Source: Bacteroidales bacterium
GTDB lineage: Bacteria > Bacteroidota > Bacteroidia > Bacteroidales > VadinHA17
Length of the DNA: 33,430 bases
NCBI GenBank assembly: GCA_003152835.1
Contig: PMBC01000095.1
Span: 7,578-41,007 of the forward strand
Direction of reading: 5' to 3'
Of this stretch, positions 31,697-33,430 are shown piece after piece. Under the pieces are notes generated by a model. The model searched no databases. It worked only from the letters and a program-made list of their open reading frames with translations, and was not told the origin of the DNA. Made by a program: the position numbers and the translations under genes. Numbering within the stretch: position 1 is the first letter of the stretch; each line of letters opens with the position of its first letter.

Positions 31697-32506
31697 TTAC
31701 AGAAGAAGCTTTCTTACTCCATTCTGGGCAACAGCCTTAACCTCTTTAATGGTACCCTCATCTGAAATGATTTGCTGAATTGGTCTTATTGCGCTTTTCT
31801 CCTTTCTGTCAACAAGTATATTAATAAGAGTTACCTGGATAATCGGATCATTTTGTACCGACAGCGATTTTACAAGTGAATCGCAGACCGATTTCTGGTC
31901 GGCAAACTTTGAAAGGGCATATGCTGCCGCAAGGCGGACATTGACGTTTTTATCATTATTCAGTGTTGCAACCAAAGCTTCAATTACATTGTCATCCGGA
32001 GCCTTCAGTTCATCTGCATAATTGACACCCTGTAACCGGTAACTAGATGACTCGTCTTTGAGCATTGTAAACATGGCTGCCCGCTTAAGTGATGAAACTT
32101 CAGTTTGCAGCTGGCTAAGCTCTATTGCCTGTGATTTGTTTCGTAAGCCTGAATTAATCAGAGCACCAATGAATGTACCGCAAACCAGCAATGCAAAACC
32201 TGCAGCGACCCTGAACAGGTTTCTGTTGTACCAGTGAACCTGAGGCTGAAGAACAGAGCCTGAAGTAATATTCTTATGCTTTCTGATTTCTCCATGCAGC
32301 ATGTGGTAGAAATTAATTCGCAGGGACTCATCAGGATTCTCCATCTCATCATCTGATACTGAATTTAATACCTTCTGGATCTCCATCATTTCTTCCAGGC
32401 AGTGCTCACATGTCTCGATATGCTTTTCAATCGCCATTTTCTGATCAGCATCGAGCTTATTATCAAGGTAATCAATGATTACTGCTTCAACTTCGTCACA
32501 TTTCAT
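31697..32506 (-). CDS. Zinc-finger anti-sigma factor with C-terminal HEAT-like repeats
   Basis: I choose the ATG at 32506 (269 residues), 11 bases after the sigma gene, because MKCDEVEAVIIDYLD is the usual start of this family; an ATG at 32542 would add 12 unlike residues and overlap the sigma gene. The zf-HC2 anti-sigma domain (1-50) has H29-x3-C33-x2-C36. A membrane helix lies at about 97-118, followed by a coiled segment (124-150). The periplasmic part (172-269) has HEAT-like repeats (VIEALVATLNNDKNVNVRLAAAYALSKF; VTLINILVDRKEKSAIRPIQQII, shown by their helix pattern). The protein would hold the sigma factor inactive at the membrane until a signal reaches the HEAT domain. The signal is unknown. 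Confidence 0.88.
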   Translation of the reverse strand: MKCDEVEAVIIDYLDNKLDADQKMAIEKHIETCEHCLEEMMEIQKVLNSVSDDEMENPDESLRINFYHMLHGEIRKHKNITSGSVLQPQVHWYNRNLFRVAAGFALLVCGTFIGALINSGLRNKSQAIELSQLQTEVSSLKRAAMFTMLKDESSSYRLQGVNYADELKAPDDNVIEALVATLNNDKNVNVRLAAAYALSKFADQKSVCDSLVKSLSVQNDPIIQVTLINILVDRKEKSAIRPIQQIISDEGTIKEVKAVAQNGVRKLLL

Positions 32507-32517
32507 ATCCCGTAATA

Positions 32518-33057
32518 TTAAACTTGTTGAAAATAAATGCATCTTAACTGCTTTATAGCCCTGTGGACGGCAACTTTGATTGCAGGGACCGACTGATCAA
32601 GAATTGTGCTTATCTCTTCATACTTCATTTTCTGAAACCTGCTCAGAACAATTATTTCTCTCTGCTCGTCACTTAACGAAAGCAAAGCCCTTTCAAGCTT
32701 TTCATAGTCTTCTTCATGGAAAGTTTCTGACTCTTCAGAAACGTCTTTAGAGTATGATTCTTCCCTTATAATCAGATTATCAGACTTTTTCCGGTTGTTG
32801 CGAAAATCATTATGCAGGTTTCTGGCCATCTGATAGATCCACGACTTTACGCAATAACCTTCCTTGTATGTGTTCCTGTATTTTATCATTCGGTAAAATA
32901 GATTCTGGGTCAGATCCTGACTAATATCTCTTTCAAGACCCATTTTAAGGAAGTAATTGTAAAGCTTCTTATTATATCTTTCAAACAGTAAAGACAATTC
33001 AGAAAGATTACCCTCCTTTACCTTTTGCATTATTATTTCATCAGAAACAAATTCCAC
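32518..33057 (-). CDS. ECF-type RNA polymerase sigma factor (RpoE-like)
   Basis: The 179-residue protein has sigma region 2 (about 20-88; core seen in LTQNLFYRMIKYRNTY and SWIYQMARNLHNDFRNNRK) and region 4 (about 122-172; LSDEQREIIVLSRFQKMKYEEIS and an HTH VPAIKVAVHRAIKQL). There is no region 3 or 1.1, as in all ECF factors. The start codon is GTG at 33057; an internal ATG (33030) would give 170 residues and is possible. The gene for its zinc-finger anti-sigma factor follows at once, then two DUF4097 genes, a common Bacteroidota envelope-response arrangement. It likely controls its own operon, but I cannot define its promoter motif from a single site. Confidence 0.94.
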   Translation of the reverse strand: MEFVSDEIIMQKVKEGNLSELSLLFERYNKKLYNYFLKMGLERDISQDLTQNLFYRMIKYRNTYKEGYCVKSWIYQMARNLHNDFRNNRKKSDNLIIREESYSKDVSEESETFHEEDYEKLERALLSLSDEQREIIVLSRFQKMKYEEISTILDQSVPAIKVAVHRAIKQLRCIYFQQV

Positions 33058-33168
33058 TTTTGGGATTATTGGTTTTCTAATATGAATACCTGTAAAGTTA
33101 GAAATGGTTACATAAAAACTATATTTTATTTATCTTCATCCATTTTAGCAGACCTCAGAAAGATGTAA

Positions 33169-33294
33169 TCAGATCTGAAGAATCTGGCTTTACCTGGTTT
33201 AAGAACTGCTGTTCCTGCAGTGGTAAATGCAAAGCTGATGAAAGGCTTCAGCGATGACGTGAATAAAATATTACAGAGAGAGGAAACCTTTTAA
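33169..33294 (+). pseudogene. Coding-like remnant without start codon
   Basis: A frame open from just after a TAA (33166-33168) to TAA at 33292-33294 gives 41 residues with protein-like composition, including the segments LALPGLRTAVPAVVNAKLM and GFSDDVNKILQREE. It has no start codon near its beginning; the only in-frame ATG leaves 18 residues. It could be the 3' remnant of a decayed gene or simple chance. I do not recognise the family. Confidence 0.2.
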
Positions 33295-33349
33295 TATCTT
33301 TATCTTTTCAAGTTGAATACATGGTTATCAAAACTTTAAGCAGGCTCGA

Positions 33350-33430
33350 ATGAAAAAACTTTGTATTTTATTATTTCCAATCGCAATTATTTTAACTGCC
33401 TGTCCATATGGATATCACTATAACAGCGGA
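33350..33430 (+). CDS. Putative lipoprotein, N-terminal fragment
   Basis: An ATG at 33350 opens a frame that runs off the window end (27 residues). It has a basic start (MKK), a hydrophobic core and a lipobox ILTAC with C18 as the acylation site, followed by PYGYHYNSG. It is divergent from the ECF sigma operon. Only the signal region is visible, so no function can be given. Confidence 0.6.
   Translation, partial: MKKLCILLFPIAIILTACPYGYHYNSG

Noticed and set aside
1-33430. tRNA, rRNA, CRISPR, insertion sequences and prophage genes
   Set aside because: I looked for repeat arrays, transposase motifs, cloverleaf-like segments and phage proteins and found none. A dedicated RNA search could still find a small RNA in the intergenic parts.

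Overview
The window looks like a chromosomal segment from a Bacteroidota bacterium, most likely an uncultured or free-living Bacteroidales/Marinilabiliales-type organism. The evidence is: moderate-to-low GC with very AT-rich intergenic DNA; start codons mostly without Shine-Dalgarno sequences; several TAnnTTTG boxes of the Bacteroidetes sigma factor placed sensibly before genes; and families typical of the phylum (LytS/LytTR pairs, VTC + DUF4956, DUF2490, DUF4097 pairs behind an ECF sigma/anti-sigma pair, TolC-DHA2-HlyD pumps). I saw no tRNA, rRNA, CRISPR, IS or phage gene. The exact genus cannot be read from the sequence.

Layout. (1) 1-823 (+): the tail of an FGGY sugar kinase and a beta-carbonic anhydrase. 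(2) 1011-5915 (+): a lamin-tail-domain lipoprotein, a secreted YD-like repeat protein, a VTC-domain protein, a DUF4956 membrane protein, a DUF2490 outer-membrane-type protein, then a LytS-type histidine kinase and its LytTR regulator. These genes are tightly packed and probably co-transcribed. The kinase seems to use a non-canonical CTG start. (3) 5983-10594 (-): a TetR-controlled tripartite efflux pump (TetR, HlyD, DHA2 MFS, TolC) with a palindromic operator candidate and a -7 box in front of the repressor. (4) 10783-12171 (+): a lone secreted PQQ-like beta-propeller. (5) 12142-28136 (-): a compact run of twelve genes, most separated by under 15 bases or overlapping by 4 (ATGA/GTGA). (6) 28439-30106 (+): asparagine synthase B. 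(7) 30164-33057 (-): ECF sigma factor, zinc-finger anti-sigma with HEAT-like repeats, and two DUF4097 adhesin-like proteins. (8) The start of a lipoprotein gene at the right edge.

The twelve-gene run is the most interesting part. In transcription order it encodes a membrane-anchored PQQ-like propeller, an NHL propeller, a 58-residue membrane protein with four cysteines, a Tat-type NapG-like polyferredoxin, a NapH/NosR-like membrane ferredoxin, a propeller with three N-terminal membrane helices, a HydC-HydB (NuoE-NuoF) fusion flavoprotein, a HydA-like iron-sulfur protein without hydrogenase domain, a secreted propeller, a GT4 glycosyltransferase, an ABC ATPase and a 1091-residue FtsX-type permease. 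Read together, these suggest an NADH-linked iron-sulfur/flavin module in the cytoplasm joined to a NapGH-like module in the membrane and periplasm, with periplasmic propellers as partners. The electron acceptor and the role of the ABC/GT genes are unknown. I do not recognise this as a named system, and the function is inference from domain content and gene order.
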